From Leptotrichia hongkongensis (GTDB lineage: Bacteria > Fusobacteriota > Fusobacteriia > Fusobacteriales > Leptotrichiaceae), in contig NZ_AP019846.1 in NCBI RefSeq assembly GCF_007990635.1, positions 496,001 through 560,000 of the forward strand: DNA of 64,000 nt. Reading direction: 5' to 3'. Made by a program: the position numbers and the translations under genes. Under the pieces are notes generated by a model. It was not told the origin of the DNA and did not search any database. It was given only the letters and a program-made list of their open reading frames with translations. This document shows, in pieces, positions 28,921 through 40,090 of the stretch (positions within the stretch are counted from its first letter, which is position 1; every line of letters begins with the position of its first letter).

Positions 28921-29586
28921 ATGAAAAAATTTTTAATCGGATTATTTTTGGTAGCAAGTTTAAGTGTTTTGGGTGTGAATAAAGGAAAACTCCCAATGCA
29001 ACGTGATATAGATTATGTGTGGTATCATTATGAATTAGATTCTAAATATGAAAACCTATTTTCAAAACAAAAAAAGGAATTTAAGGATAAGTGGGATATT
29101 TACCAAGATAATAATGATTATAAAAATTTTATTGTGCTACTAAAAAAATATATTCAGAAGTATCCAAACGATGCTTATGCCTATGAAGTACTAGGTACAA
29201 TGTATATGGCAACGAATAATTTTAAGGAAGCAGAAAAAAATTATTTAAAAGCTATGGAACTGGGAGATAATGATACAGCGAAATTTTCTTTAGTCGTTTT
29301 GTATAGCAAGAAAGAGTTAAATAATGATAAAGAAAAATCAAAACTTGTTGAGAAATATTATGAAGAACTGAAAAAAGAAGGATTCAAATCATACGACAGC
29401 CTTGAAATTCTTAGAGCTTCTAAAACTGGGGCATTACTTGGAAATGCTAAGGCGATATTTGGATTAGCGGTTTATTATGATAATTATGGAAATTATAAAA
29501 TGTCACAAAAATATGCGAAGGATTTTTTAGAATTTGATAATAAAAATCCAGAAATTTTGAATATACTAAAAAATGTTTCAAAATAA
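28921..29586 (+). CDS. Exported TPR/Sel1-like protein, paralogue 1
   Basis: The signal peptide IGLFLVASLSVLG is nearly the same as in the next gene. The mature part has TPR-like units: KYIQKYPNDAYAYEVLGTMY, NFKEAEKNYLKAMELGDND and a Sel1-like AKAIFGLAVYYDNYG. At 221 residues it is the shorter of two tandem paralogues and lacks the last repeats of its neighbour. It sits between rpsB and tsf. Probably periplasmic; function unknown. Confidence 0.75.
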   Translation: MKKFLIGLFLVASLSVLGVNKGKLPMQRDIDYVWYHYELDSKYENLFSKQKKEFKDKWDIYQDNNDYKNFIVLLKKYIQKYPNDAYAYEVLGTMYMATNNFKEAEKNYLKAMELGDNDTAKFSLVVLYSKKELNNDKEKSKLVEKYYEELKKEGFKSYDSLEILRASKTGALLGNAKAIFGLAVYYDNYGNYKMSQKYAKDFLEFDNKNPEILNILKNVSK

Positions 29587-29647
29587 TCTTGGTGAATAAT
29601 AAGTTAATCATTAAGCAAAATAAAAAATAAAAGGAATGATGAAAACT

Positions 29648-30544
29648 ATGAAAAAATTTTTCGTTGGACTATTTTTAGTAGCAAGTTTAAGTGTTCTAGG
29701 TGCAAATGTAAATACCGAACGTAAATTAAGCACTGATAGGGAAGATAAGTTTTTAATGCTAGATGAAGTTAGTCATGTACCAGATTATGAAAAATTTAGG
29801 AGTACTTATGCAAAAGAAAAAGATGATTTTAGAAAAAATTTCCGAGCTATGCAGGAAAAAAACGATAATAAAGGTTTAATTGCCCTAATGAAAAAATACA
29901 TTGAAAAATATCCAGATGATGCTTATGCATACGAAGTTATGGGATCATTATATGTTTTAGAGAATAATACAAAAGAAGCTGACAAATATTTTTCAAAAGC
30001 TATTGAATTAGGTGATGATGATACTGGTAAATATTCTTATGTTCTTTTATATGCAAATGAAAAAAAAGGAGTCAAAAGGAAACAGGCTGATAAATATTTT
30101 GAAGAATTATCACAAGGAAGCTATTCGGAAAGAGGGCTTAGGGAACTTAGAATAAGTAAAACCGAAGCATTGACTGGTAATGCTTATGCGATATTTAGAT
30201 TAGCAGCTTTTTATTATGATTCTGGACATCCTAGACAAGTTGAAAAATATGCAAAAGAGTTTTTAGAATTTGATAAAGAAGATTACTTTATTATAGAAAT
30301 GCTGTCTGGAACATATTTTGAACAAAAAAAATATGCGGAAGCAGAGAAATTTCTTTTACCACTTGCGAAAAAAGGGAATACACAAGCACAATGGTTTTTA
30401 GCAATGGGATATTTTGAAACTAAGAAGTTTAAAGAAGCAGAAAGCTGGGCAAAAAAGGCATTGGATAGTGCAAAAAAAGAAGGTTCTTTTAGTAAACATA
30501 TAGAACAATTATTAATGATGTTAGATGGAGAATTAAATAAATAA
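29648..30544 (+). CDS. Exported TPR/Sel1-like protein, paralogue 2
   Basis: A tandem paralogue of the preceding gene: the signal peptide VGLFLVASLSVLG and the core KYIEKYPDDAYAYEVMGSLY correspond almost residue for residue. It adds C-terminal units (YFEQKKYAEAEKFLLPLAKK, GNTQAQWFLAMGYFETKKF). The ATG at 29648 is preferred over 29636 and 29639, which overlap the AAGGAA site. tsf starts 28 bases after its stop, so it is probably cotranscribed with tsf. Confidence 0.75.
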   Translation: MKKFFVGLFLVASLSVLGANVNTERKLSTDREDKFLMLDEVSHVPDYEKFRSTYAKEKDDFRKNFRAMQEKNDNKGLIALMKKYIEKYPDDAYAYEVMGSLYVLENNTKEADKYFSKAIELGDDDTGKYSYVLLYANEKKGVKRKQADKYFEELSQGSYSERGLRELRISKTEALTGNAYAIFRLAAFYYDSGHPRQVEKYAKEFLEFDKEDYFIIEMLSGTYFEQKKYAEAEKFLLPLAKKGNTQAQWFLAMGYFETKKFKEAESWAKKALDSAKKEGSFSKHIEQLLMMLDGELNK

Positions 30545-30572
30545 AAAATTAAAAATATAGGAGGGAAATAAA

Positions 30573-31457
30573 GTGGCAATTACAACAGCACTTATTAAAG
30601 AATTAAGAGAAAGAACAGGAGCAGGAATGCTTGACTGTAAAAAAGCTTTACAAGAAAATGACGGAGATATTGAAAAAGCAATTGACTGGTTAAGAGAAAA
30701 AGGGATTGCGAAAGCAGCTAAAAAATCTGGAAGAGTTGCAGCAGAAGGATTGGTATTTGCAGCAATATCTGAAGATAGAAAAAAAGGTGCTATCTTGGAA
30801 TTTAACTCTGAAACTGATTTCGTTGCTAAAAACGATGAATTCAAATCTTTTGGAGAAAAATTGGTAGGATTGACTTTAAGCCATGACTTGACAAGCGAAG
30901 ATGAATTAAAAGCATTTGAACTTGAAGGAAAAACTGTTGAAACTCATTTGACAGAATTAATCGCTAAAATTGGTGAAAATATGAATATTAGAAGATTAAA
31001 AGTTGTTTCAACTGACGGGTTTATCGAAACTTATATTCACTTAGGTGGAAAAATTGGTGTATTATTAAATGTTAATGGAGAAGCTACTCCTGAAAATATT
31101 GAAAAAGCAAAAGGTGTTGCAATGCACATTGCAGCAATGGATCCAAAATATTTAGATAAATCACAAGTTACAGCTGGTGATTTGGAAAGAGAAAAAGAAA
31201 TTGCAAGACATCAGTTAGAATCAGAAGGAAAACCAGCTAATATCATTGAAAAAATATTGGATGGAAAAATGAGAAAATTCTACGAAGAAAACTGCTTAGT
31301 ACAACAAAAATATGTTAGAGATGACAGTGTTACTATCGAACAATTTATTGCCCCAAGTACAATAAATTCATTTGACAGATTTAAAGTTGGAGAAGGAATC
31401 GAAAAAGAAGAAGTAGATTTCGCTGCTGAAGTAGCTGCACAAATTTCTGGAAATTAA
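30573..31457 (+). CDS. tsf: Elongation factor Ts
   Basis: EF-Ts recycles EF-Tu from GDP to GTP form. The UBA-like N-terminus reads [20 protein letters not shown], followed by [14 protein letters not shown], the TDFV contact with EF-Tu, and two core subdomains. At 294 residues it is full length. It starts at a GTG preceded by TAGGAGGGAAA. pyrH and frr follow, the common bacterial order, after a strong terminator. Confidence 0.98.
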   Translation: MAITTALIKELRERTGAGMLDCKKALQENDGDIEKAIDWLREKGIAKAAKKSGRVAAEGLVFAAISEDRKKGAILEFNSETDFVAKNDEFKSFGEKLVGLTLSHDLTSEDELKAFELEGKTVETHLTELIAKIGENMNIRRLKVVSTDGFIETYIHLGGKIGVLLNVNGEATPENIEKAKGVAMHIAAMDPKYLDKSQVTAGDLEREKEIARHQLESEGKPANIIEKILDGKMRKFYEENCLVQQKYVRDDSVTIEQFIAPSTINSFDRFKVGEGIEKEEVDFAAEVAAQISGN

Positions 31458-31460
31458 TTA

Positions 31461-31486
31461 TAAGGGGAATTATCCCCTTATTTTTT
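31461..31486 (+). terminator. Rho-independent terminator after tsf
   Basis: TAAGGGGA pairs with TCCCCTTA, followed directly by TTTTTT. pyrH starts 59 bases later and may have its own promoter or rely on read-through. Confidence 0.8.
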
Positions 31487-31544
31487 CGTAAATTTTTAAA
31501 CGGGGGTTAGAGTATAACCTATAAAATTCATGGAGGCTCCTATA

Positions 31545-32255
31545 ATGCTTAAATATAAAAGAATATTATTAAAACTAAGTGGAGAAGCACTTGCAGGGAA
31601 CAAAGAATTTGGTTTTTCAAATGAAGTGCTTGAAAGTTTTGCAAAACAGATAAAGGATGTGCATGAAAAAGGTGTGCAAATTGCTATCGTTATTGGTGGT
31701 GGAAATATTTTTCGTGGAATAAGCGGGATGGAAAAAGGATTTGACAGAGTGACTGGAGATACAATGGGAATGCTTGCAACAATCATGAATGGACTTGCAC
31801 TGCAAAATGCAATTGAAAGCATAGGAGTACCGACAAGAGTTATGACAGCGCTTCAAATGCCGCAAGTAGCCGAGCTTTATATTAGACGTAAAGCAATAAG
31901 ACATCTGGAAAAAGGAAGAGTTGTTATTTTTGCAGGTGGAACAAGCAATCCTTATTTTACGACAGATTCTTCGGGAGCATTGAGAGCTGTGGAAATTCAG
32001 GCAGATGTACTTGCCAAAGGGACAAAAGTTGATGGAATTTATGACAAAGATCCGATGAAGTTTGATGATGCTGTAAGATATGATACAGTAACTTTTGATG
32101 AAGCTATTTCAAAAAATCTTGGAGTAATGGATACAGCAGCACTTTCATTATGTAGGGAAAATCAAATGCCAATTGTGGTATTTAACGCCTTGGAAGAGGG
32201 GAACATCTTAAAAATGGCTCAAGGTGATAATATAGGAACAACTGTAAAAAAATAA
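31545..32255 (+). CDS. pyrH: Uridylate kinase
   Basis: PyrH phosphorylates UMP to UDP and is the hexameric bacterial amino-acid-kinase-fold type. RILLKLSGEALAG opens the protein, with VIGGGNIFRG, FAGGTSNPYFTTDSSGALRA and VDGIYDKDP following. At 236 residues from ATG 31545 it has normal length. GGAGG at 31531 is the ribosome site and overlaps the alternative start at 31530. Confidence 0.98.
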   Translation: MLKYKRILLKLSGEALAGNKEFGFSNEVLESFAKQIKDVHEKGVQIAIVIGGGNIFRGISGMEKGFDRVTGDTMGMLATIMNGLALQNAIESIGVPTRVMTALQMPQVAELYIRRKAIRHLEKGRVVIFAGGTSNPYFTTDSSGALRAVEIQADVLAKGTKVDGIYDKDPMKFDDAVRYDTVTFDEAISKNLGVMDTAALSLCRENQMPIVVFNALEEGNILKMAQGDNIGTTVKK

Positions 32256-32310
32256 TTGATATAAAATAAAAAAACAAAATATTTTAATAAAAAATAAAAA
32301 GGTGGTAAGA

Positions 32311-32868
32311 ATGTTAGATGCAATTTTAAAAGAAGCTGAAGAAAAAATGCAAAAATCTTTAGAAAACACAAAAGATAAATTTTCTCACGTAAGAGCAGGA
32401 CGTGCGAGTGTTTCTATGCTTGATGGGGTAACAGTAGAAGCTTATGGTGCTCAAACTCCTCTTAATCAAGTTGGAACAGTTTCAGCTCCAGAAGCTAGAT
32501 TATTAGTAATAGATCCTTGGGATAAAACATTAATCCCAGTAATTGAAAAAACTATTTTACAGGCAAATCTAGGATTTAATCCATCAAATGATGGTAAAGT
32601 TATTAGGCTTGTCGTGCCAGAACTTACAGAAGATCGTAGAAAAGAATATGTAAAAATGGTAAAAAAAGAAGCTGAAGAAGGAAAAGTTGCAATCAGAAAC
32701 GTAAGAAAAGACGTAAATAATAAACTTAGAAAACTTGAAAAAGACAGCGAAATTACAGAAGATGAACTAAAATCAAGCGAAGAAAAAGTACAAAAATCAA
32801 CTGATAAATTTATCGCACAAGTTGACGATGCTTTGAGTAAAAAGGAAAAAGAATTGTTAACAGTTTAA
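32311..32868 (+). CDS. frr: Ribosome recycling factor
   Basis: RRF splits post-termination ribosomes with EF-G. The 185 residues show FSHVRAGRASVSMLDGV, YGAQTPLNQVGTVS, and the helical domain RKEYVKMVKKEAEEGKVAIR. Start 32311 follows AAGGTGG; the GTG at 32302 lies inside that site. It is 55 bases after pyrH and ends the block, followed by a strong terminator. Confidence 0.98.
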   Translation: MLDAILKEAEEKMQKSLENTKDKFSHVRAGRASVSMLDGVTVEAYGAQTPLNQVGTVSAPEARLLVIDPWDKTLIPVIEKTILQANLGFNPSNDGKVIRLVVPELTEDRRKEYVKMVKKEAEEGKVAIRNVRKDVNNKLRKLEKDSEITEDELKSSEEKVQKSTDKFIAQVDDALSKKEKELLTV

Positions 32869-32902
32869 TTTTTTGGATAAAATTTAGGAATGAAATAAAA
32901 AT

Positions 32903-32947
32903 AGGGAATTACTCTAGTTCTGGTAGAATTAGAATAGTTCCCTTTTT
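32903..32947 (+). terminator. Rho-independent terminator after frr
   Basis: A long stem pairs AGGGAATTACTCTAGTTC with GAATTAGAATAGTTCCCT through several G-T wobbles around a short loop, followed by TTTTT. It closes the translation block. Confidence 0.8.
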
Positions 32948-33105
32948 ACATTTTTATTGTACTGTTTATAACCAATGTAACTATAAAATATCCTTTAGTT
33001 GAATTTAATCATTAAGTATCCATCTTAAAGACTTTTGTAATTTTATTTATAAATATTATGATTAATAAATATTTTTTCTTAACTTTATTTATATATTTTT
33101 TTAAC

Positions 33106-33218
33106 GTAAGGGCATCAGACGCCATGCCCTTACAACCCCGCTTTACGCAAAACTTTCTTATAAAGAAAAAATAAAACTCGCTCCGTAAAAACTACGCTCA
33201 GACAGTTATTTTTTCTTT
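33106..33218 (-). repeat. Structured dispersed repeat, copy A (minus orientation)
   Basis: Read on the minus strand: hairpin 1 is a perfect 13-bp stem (33206-33218 with 33162-33174) whose loop starts CTGTCTGAGCG and ends GAGCGAGTT. Hairpin 2 is a perfect 10-bp stem GTAAGGGCAT/ATGCCCTTAC (33124-33133 with 33106-33115) with loop GGCGTCTG. The architecture matches copies B and C while the stem sequences differ. It lies in the 735-base gene-free gap after frr. Confidence 0.75.
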
Positions 33219-33314
33219 AACGAAATTTTGCTTATTTAATATTTCTAAATGTAAAAGCCTAAAATTTAAATATAATAATTTTTATAATTTAATATAGAAT
33301 GTCGTGATTTTTTT

Positions 33315-33418
33315 GGAATGAAAACGACTGTTTGAGCGTCAGCGAGTTTCGTTTTTATTTCAAAAAAATGCTTAGACAAGCCAGGGTTGCAAGGGAAATG
33401 GCGATTGATTTCCCTTGC
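33315..33418 (+). repeat. Structured dispersed repeat, copy B
   Basis: Hairpin 1 pairs 33315-33327 with 33349-33361 (13 bp including two G-T wobbles) around CTGTTTGAGCGTCAGCGAGTT. Hairpin 2 pairs GCAAGGGAAAT (33389-33399) with ATTTCCCTTGC (33408-33418) around GGCGATTG. It faces copy A, about 100 bases away. The linker TTAGACAAGCCAGGGTT resembles the copy C linker GTCTAGCCATAGG. The rest of the gap to 33604 is AT-rich with no gene. Confidence 0.75.
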
Positions 33419-33604
33419 TTATATAAAAAGAAAAAACATGAAATTATGAAAAAATATTTATTAATAACAAGTAGTTTTTCAAATCCCAAATAAAAATCCC
33501 TTATGTGGATACTTAAAAATTAGATATAAATTTTTTTAACAAGAATCAAATCAATTATTCTAAAATTTTATTGTTATTTTTTAATAGGGTTTAATACAAA
33601 AATA

Positions 33605-34295
33605 TTATTTCCAAAATAATTTATCAAATAATGTTTTTCGAGGTGGCATTCCATCAAGTTTAGTACCATTCTTAATCCAGTATGTTTTTTTGGAAATATC
33701 ATAAAGTGGCTTGTCTGCTAGACTGTCAGAGTAAAATTTTATGATTTCATACTCAAAATTATTTTGTTTTGCCCATTCGTTTAATTTCTTTACTTTTTCA
33801 TCGCCTTTATTATTTTCTCCATCAATTTTGGCAATAAAAGTTTCCTTGTTATCGTTTACAAAATTTGTACCAAAGACTTTGTCATAGCCAAGTGATAATA
33901 AAAATTTTTCTATTAGAAATAATGGGCTTGCTGAAGACACAATAACCATTTCGCATTCTTTTTTGTTTTTTTCCAGCTCATCTTTTATCCACGGATAAAT
34001 TTTATGTTTTTTTGTTTTCCAGAAATCTGCAACTAATTTTTCAATTTCTTCTCTTGAATGGCTTTCTAAAAATTCAAAATATCTTTCTTTCAAAGTAGTC
34101 AGATTTATTATTTTTATTAGATAAAAAAGTAAATCCTTTGAATATTTTATCAAAAATAAAATAGATTTTAGTGGATATTTTTAAATAAAATGTGGAAAAA
34201 TTAACACCAGTTTCTCCATTATAGATTGTCTTGTCAAAATCATAAACTATAATTTTTTTTTCATTAATTAACTCTCTTTCTTTAATTATATTCAT
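33605..34295 (-). pseudogene. HAD-family phosphatase, interrupted by a frameshift
   Basis: The N-terminal part (34295 down to about 34135) carries the HAD nucleophile motif VYDFDKTIYNGETG. The rest continues in another frame from near 34140 with LTTLKERYFEFLESHSREE, the motif II Ser region MVIVSSASPLFLIEKFL and motif IV KFYSDSLADKPLYDISKK. Removing one base from the AAAGG run near 34135 joins them into one 220-residue HAD-IB protein. It follows fni on the minus strand. A real loss, slippage or a sequence error cannot be told apart here. Confidence 0.75.
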
Positions 34296-34338
34296 TTAAA
34301 ATCAATTTTTGATATACAGTTAAGTTTCAGCAGATTTA

Positions 34339-36406
<2,068 letters not shown>

Positions 36407-36596
36407 TTTTTTCTCTTTAATTTTTATAAAAGGTAAGGCATTAAAAATGCTTATAATAACCAATTATACCATAAAAAACGCCATAGTAAAACTACTTTGA
36501 AATTAAATTTTTAAATTATAGTCATTATGTCAAAATAATTATTTTTCCTGGTTTATATCGTTATAATCTTGGAGAAATTTAATGATTTCAAATAGT

Positions 36597-36625
36597 TTGA
36601 CAATACAAATATAATGTGATAACAT
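36597..36625 (+). promoter_or_regulatory. Promoter of the nitroreductase gene
   Basis: TTGACA (36597-36602) and TAACAT (36620-36625) with a 17-base spacer, about 37 bases before the ATG. The gap also separates it from the divergent mvaK2 remnant. Confidence 0.55.
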
Positions 36626-36661
36626 TAATTAAATAAACTAAAAAAAAGGGAAGTGATTTGA

Positions 36662-37420
36662 ATGAATGAATTGATAAAACAATTGCAAAATAGACGTTCT
36701 GTAAGGGAATTTACAGGGGAAAAGATAAAAGAAGAAGATTTGAAGACAATACTTGCAACAGCTCAAAGAGCTGCGAATTCAGTTAATGGACAGCAAACTT
36801 CATTGATTGTTGTAAGAGATAAGGAAAAATTGGCAAAAATTGCAGAACTTTGTGGAGGACAGAAGCATATTGCACAGGCTGACGCTTTTGTATTTGTATT
36901 GGTTGATTTTCACCGTGGAGTTTATGCATCAGATTCTCTTGGCAAGAGAAATATCGCTCCAAAATCTGCGGATGGGATTTTAGTTGGTGCAGTAGATGCC
37001 GGAATTGTTGTAAATGCCTTGCAGACGGCAGCTCTTGCTCTTGGATATGGAAGTACTGTGATTGGTGCAATTAGAAAGGAAACAAAAGAATTTATAAAAA
37101 TGCTTGGATTACCAGAATATGTATTCCCAATAGTAGGAAGCACACTTGGAGTGCCTGTGGAAAGAAAATTAACCAGAGTAAAACCAAGAGTTCCATTAGA
37201 TACATTTGTATTTGAGGATACTTATGATGCGAAAAAAGTAGAAGAAGGAGTGGAATTTCACGAAAAAGATACAGTGGCTTGGCGTGAAGAAAATGGAACA
37301 CCGCAATTACCGTCATACAAGGAAATGATTGTAAGAATCTATGAAAATTTCTATAATACATCAAAACAGGACTTGGAAAGTCAAGGATTCAGATTTGCTG
37401 ATGAACTAGATGAGAAATAA
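36662..37420 (+). CDS. NADPH-dependent nitroreductase/flavin reductase (NfsA/FRP-like)
   Basis: A 252-residue FMN oxidoreductase: RRSVREFTGEKI at the N-terminus (phosphate contact), AAQRAANSVNGQQTSLIVVRD-like stretch with SVNGQQTS, and LALGYGSTVIGAIRK. The C-terminal extension (TWREENG-like AWREENGTPQLPSYKE) is typical of the NfsA/FRP group. It probably reduces flavins, quinones or nitro compounds. AAGGGAAGTGATT precedes the ATG, and a sigma-70 promoter is visible. Confidence 0.88.
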   Translation: MNELIKQLQNRRSVREFTGEKIKEEDLKTILATAQRAANSVNGQQTSLIVVRDKEKLAKIAELCGGQKHIAQADAFVFVLVDFHRGVYASDSLGKRNIAPKSADGILVGAVDAGIVVNALQTAALALGYGSTVIGAIRKETKEFIKMLGLPEYVFPIVGSTLGVPVERKLTRVKPRVPLDTFVFEDTYDAKKVEEGVEFHEKDTVAWREENGTPQLPSYKEMIVRIYENFYNTSKQDLESQGFRFADELDEK

Positions 37421-37682
37421 TTAATGGAATTTTTTAAAGCTGACGGATTAGTTTATTTTAAAAAATGAAAATCATATTTTAATTATTTGAAAATATTAGA
37501 TTTATATCATTTAGTTGGAAAAGTTTATAATAACTTTATTATTTAAAGGGCTTTAGTATAAAATTACTAGATCGAATTATTTTTGAAATTAAATGAAAAA
37601 GTAGGAGAAATTCTAAATTTATTTAATTTTTATCATTTAATCTGGTTTAGTTTTAAAAGTAAAGAGGGAAAGAGAAAATATT

Positions 37683-38288
37683 ATGAATTTTTTAGCACAT
37701 TCACTAATTTCGCTCGAAATTGATGAGCAGGAAAATAAAAAGACATTATATGGAAATTTTGCAGGTGATTTTTATAAGGGGCTAGTTGATAAAATAGAGC
37801 TTCCTGAAGAATTGAAAGAGGGAATTGTCCTGCATCGGATAATTGATGGAATTTCTGACAGGAATGAGAATTTTTTGAATGAATTACTTGTGGAAAAATT
37901 TGGTATTTTTAAAGGAATTGTATCGGATATGTTTATTGACCATTTTTTAGCCAAAAATTTTGATAGGCTATTCAATGAAAATATTAATAATATTGAAAAG
38001 AAGATACTGTATAATATATCTGAAAATAAGAGTTTTTTTCCAAAAAGATTTGCAAGAACATTTAAATGGATTGAAAGTGAAAAAGTAATGTCTAATTACA
38101 AGAATATAGATTTTTTGCAACGTGCATTTTATGGAATTTCTCAAAGAATCAGAAAAGGAGAAATTTTAAGGCTAGCGGTAAAAGAGCTGGAAAAAGATTA
38201 TACTGCTTTTGAAGAAAAATCTATAAAAGAATTTTTTTATGTAAAAGAAGAAAGTGTAAAAAAATTTATTACATTTTTTCATTTATAG
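37683..38288 (+). CDS. ACP phosphodiesterase (AcpH) family protein
   Basis: The 201-residue protein starts MNFLAHSLIS and has YGNFAGDFYKG, VLHRIIDGISDRN and DMFIDHFLAKNF, matching the AcpH/DUF479 family of HD-like metal enzymes that remove the phosphopantetheine arm of acyl carrier protein. His and Asp in LHRIID and FIDHF are the likely metal ligands. The upstream 260 bases hold no gene. Stand-alone gene; activity inferred from family. Confidence 0.8.
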   Translation: MNFLAHSLISLEIDEQENKKTLYGNFAGDFYKGLVDKIELPEELKEGIVLHRIIDGISDRNENFLNELLVEKFGIFKGIVSDMFIDHFLAKNFDRLFNENINNIEKKILYNISENKSFFPKRFARTFKWIESEKVMSNYKNIDFLQRAFYGISQRIRKGEILRLAVKELEKDYTAFEEKSIKEFFYVKEESVKKFITFFHL

Positions 38289-38397
38289 AAAATTTTTAGT
38301 ATAATTGGCTAACAATTAATTTTTTGTAGGTGATGAAGATAATTTAGACATACATATAGGAAAAAATTGATTTTACAAAATTACAGGAAGAAGGAGA

Positions 38398-38982
38398 ATG
38401 ATAAAGATTATGAAGATAAAAAAAATTTTGATGGGGTTAATGGTTTTTGGGGGATTGATGACTATACCAAATTTAGCGGTTGCAGCACCAGCTGGAAAAG
38501 AGTCTGTAGAAATAAAAAAATATGATACTTTAAATGCCGCAGCTGAAGACTATGCAAAAGTTTTGCAGGAAATATCAAATTATGGTTCAAGAAAAATGCT
38601 TAAATCAATAAATCCAGATGTGGATAAGTATGTGGAAAAAGCAAATGATTCAACATTAAAAAAACAATGGGAAGAATCAAATACAATGCTTATTGAGCAA
38701 TTTGAAGTTTCTGTATATCAAGTAAATGAAAAGGGGAATAATGGGGAAGTTGTATTTTTAGTAAAAGGATACGATGAAAAAGCTTTGGATAAGTATTTAG
38801 GAGATAATGCTAAAAAATATGTAACAAAGGTTGATAACAGTAAGGATGAAGTCGAAGTTGATATTGAAAAATACATAAAATTACAATATGATTATTTGAA
38901 AAAAACTAAGAAAATAAATTTAGCAACATCAACAGTAAAATTTACAAAAGGTAACGACAATAAATGGCAAGTTGTTAAATAG
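38398..38982 (+). CDS. Exported hypothetical protein
   Basis: The signal peptide LMGLMVFGGLMTIPNLAVAA is followed by a 170-residue periplasmic domain with YDTLNAAAEDYAKVLQEIS, then a beta-rich part ending NKWQVVK. This resembles small ligand-free NTF2-like or DUF5105-like proteins of the same group. GAAGGAGA lies right before the ATG at 38398; the ATG at 38410 is an equally possible start. A strong terminator follows. Confidence 0.6.
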   Translation: MIKIMKIKKILMGLMVFGGLMTIPNLAVAAPAGKESVEIKKYDTLNAAAEDYAKVLQEISNYGSRKMLKSINPDVDKYVEKANDSTLKKQWEESNTMLIEQFEVSVYQVNEKGNNGEVVFLVKGYDEKALDKYLGDNAKKYVTKVDNSKDEVEVDIEKYIKLQYDYLKKTKKINLATSTVKFTKGNDNKWQVVK

Positions 38983-39018
38983 TTAAATATAATTTAATAA
39001 AAAATCAATAAAATTTTT

Positions 39019-39055
39019 AAAACTTATAGGATTTGATATTCTATAAGTTTTTTTA
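39019..39055 (+). terminator. Rho-independent terminator
   Basis: AACTTATAG pairs with CTATAAGTT around an 11-base loop, followed by a T-run. It isolates the autotransporter promoter region downstream. Confidence 0.75.
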
Positions 39056-39268
39056 TTATTAAAAATTTATCTTAAACACCAATTGTAATAAAAAAACTTA
39101 AAAGTTCTACTTTAATTTGACAATATTTTTAATTTTAAATTCAAAAAAGTCTCTAAGAATTTTAAAAAATTTTAATCATATGATATTTAAAAAAACAAGA
39201 AAACAATTTCTTTAAACTTAATATTAGATTAAAAAATAACAAAAAATGGTGTTTTATACCGAATATAC

Positions 39269-39297
39269 TTGACATATCTATTTTAATAGGGTATACT
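39269..39297 (+). promoter_or_regulatory. Strong promoter upstream of the autotransporter gene
   Basis: TTGACA (39269-39274) and TATACT (39292-39297) with an exact 17-base spacer. The next long coding region starts at 40091, giving a leader of about 790 bases if no other promoter is used. Confidence 0.65.
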
Positions 39298-39302
39298 AAG
39301 AT

Positions 39303-40090
39303 TGTTTAAATAGTCTTTGTGAAATGATACGGATTTAATATTTTATAAATAAAAAATGAGTAAGAATAAGTTTTATAAAGTTGAGCTATTGTATCCGTTA
39401 TGTTAAAAAACATTGATTTTATAAGGAGGTTTGAGAAAAATAAGAATATGGTTAAAAACTAGGAAGATAAATTTTTTGATAAGGAAATTCATAATTTTAA
39501 ATAAAAAAACCAAAATTTTATATTTTTTATTATAAATCTCCAACAAAAAGTTTTAGATTAATTTAATATAATATAAAAAAATAAGATTTTATTTACCTTG
39601 AAAATGTAATTATGAGTTTTTGTTATATTGGATATAATAAAATTATACGGATAATTTTATGTTTTTATTAATGAATATGTGGTTTTATTATTTGAAATGA
39701 ATTAGAAAAATTATCAAAAATGATATATTTTAGATATTTAAGAATTAAAAACGAATCAAATGATGCTTTTTGGTCAGATTCGTAATTAGTCTTAGCAGAT
39801 TTTCTGCCAAGATATTTTATAAAAATTGTTAAATTTTATATTTGTTGAAATCACTTTTATCACTATCAATCACCTTAACAAAAAATAAAAATTATCACTA
39901 AATAAATCACTTATAGAAATTCTTGAATATTTTTAACTATACATATCGTTTTTAACATTTCTTATTAAATTTTCAATACCTTATAGCCTTGTTTTTCTTT
40001 TGTACTTAGGACTATTATGTTTCAAAGAAGAAACATTAATACTGTCAAATAGTTATCAAAAACTATTTGCATAATTTTGAGGAGGAAGAT
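39303..40090 (+). other. Long AT-rich leader of the autotransporter gene, with hairpins
   Basis: No gene is seen in this stretch; short frames lack ribosome sites or end quickly. It has three clear inverted repeats: ACGAATC/GATTCGT (39751-39783), CTTAGCAGA/TCTGCCAAG (39791-39811) and CAAATAGTT/AACTATTTG (40046-40069), the last only 10 bases before GAGGAGGAAG, where it could affect ribosome access. An isolated AAGGAGG at about 39425 is not followed by a usable start. Confidence 0.5.

Noticed and set aside
37421..37682. Gap before the AcpH-like gene as a hidden gene
   Set aside because: It is AT-rich with frequent stops in all frames and no hairpin-terminator or promoter stood out.
39420..39535. 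Possible small gene after the AAGGAGG in the autotransporter leader
   Set aside because: The only in-frame start is a TTG one base from the ribosome site, and the product is a short Lys/Ile peptide without features.
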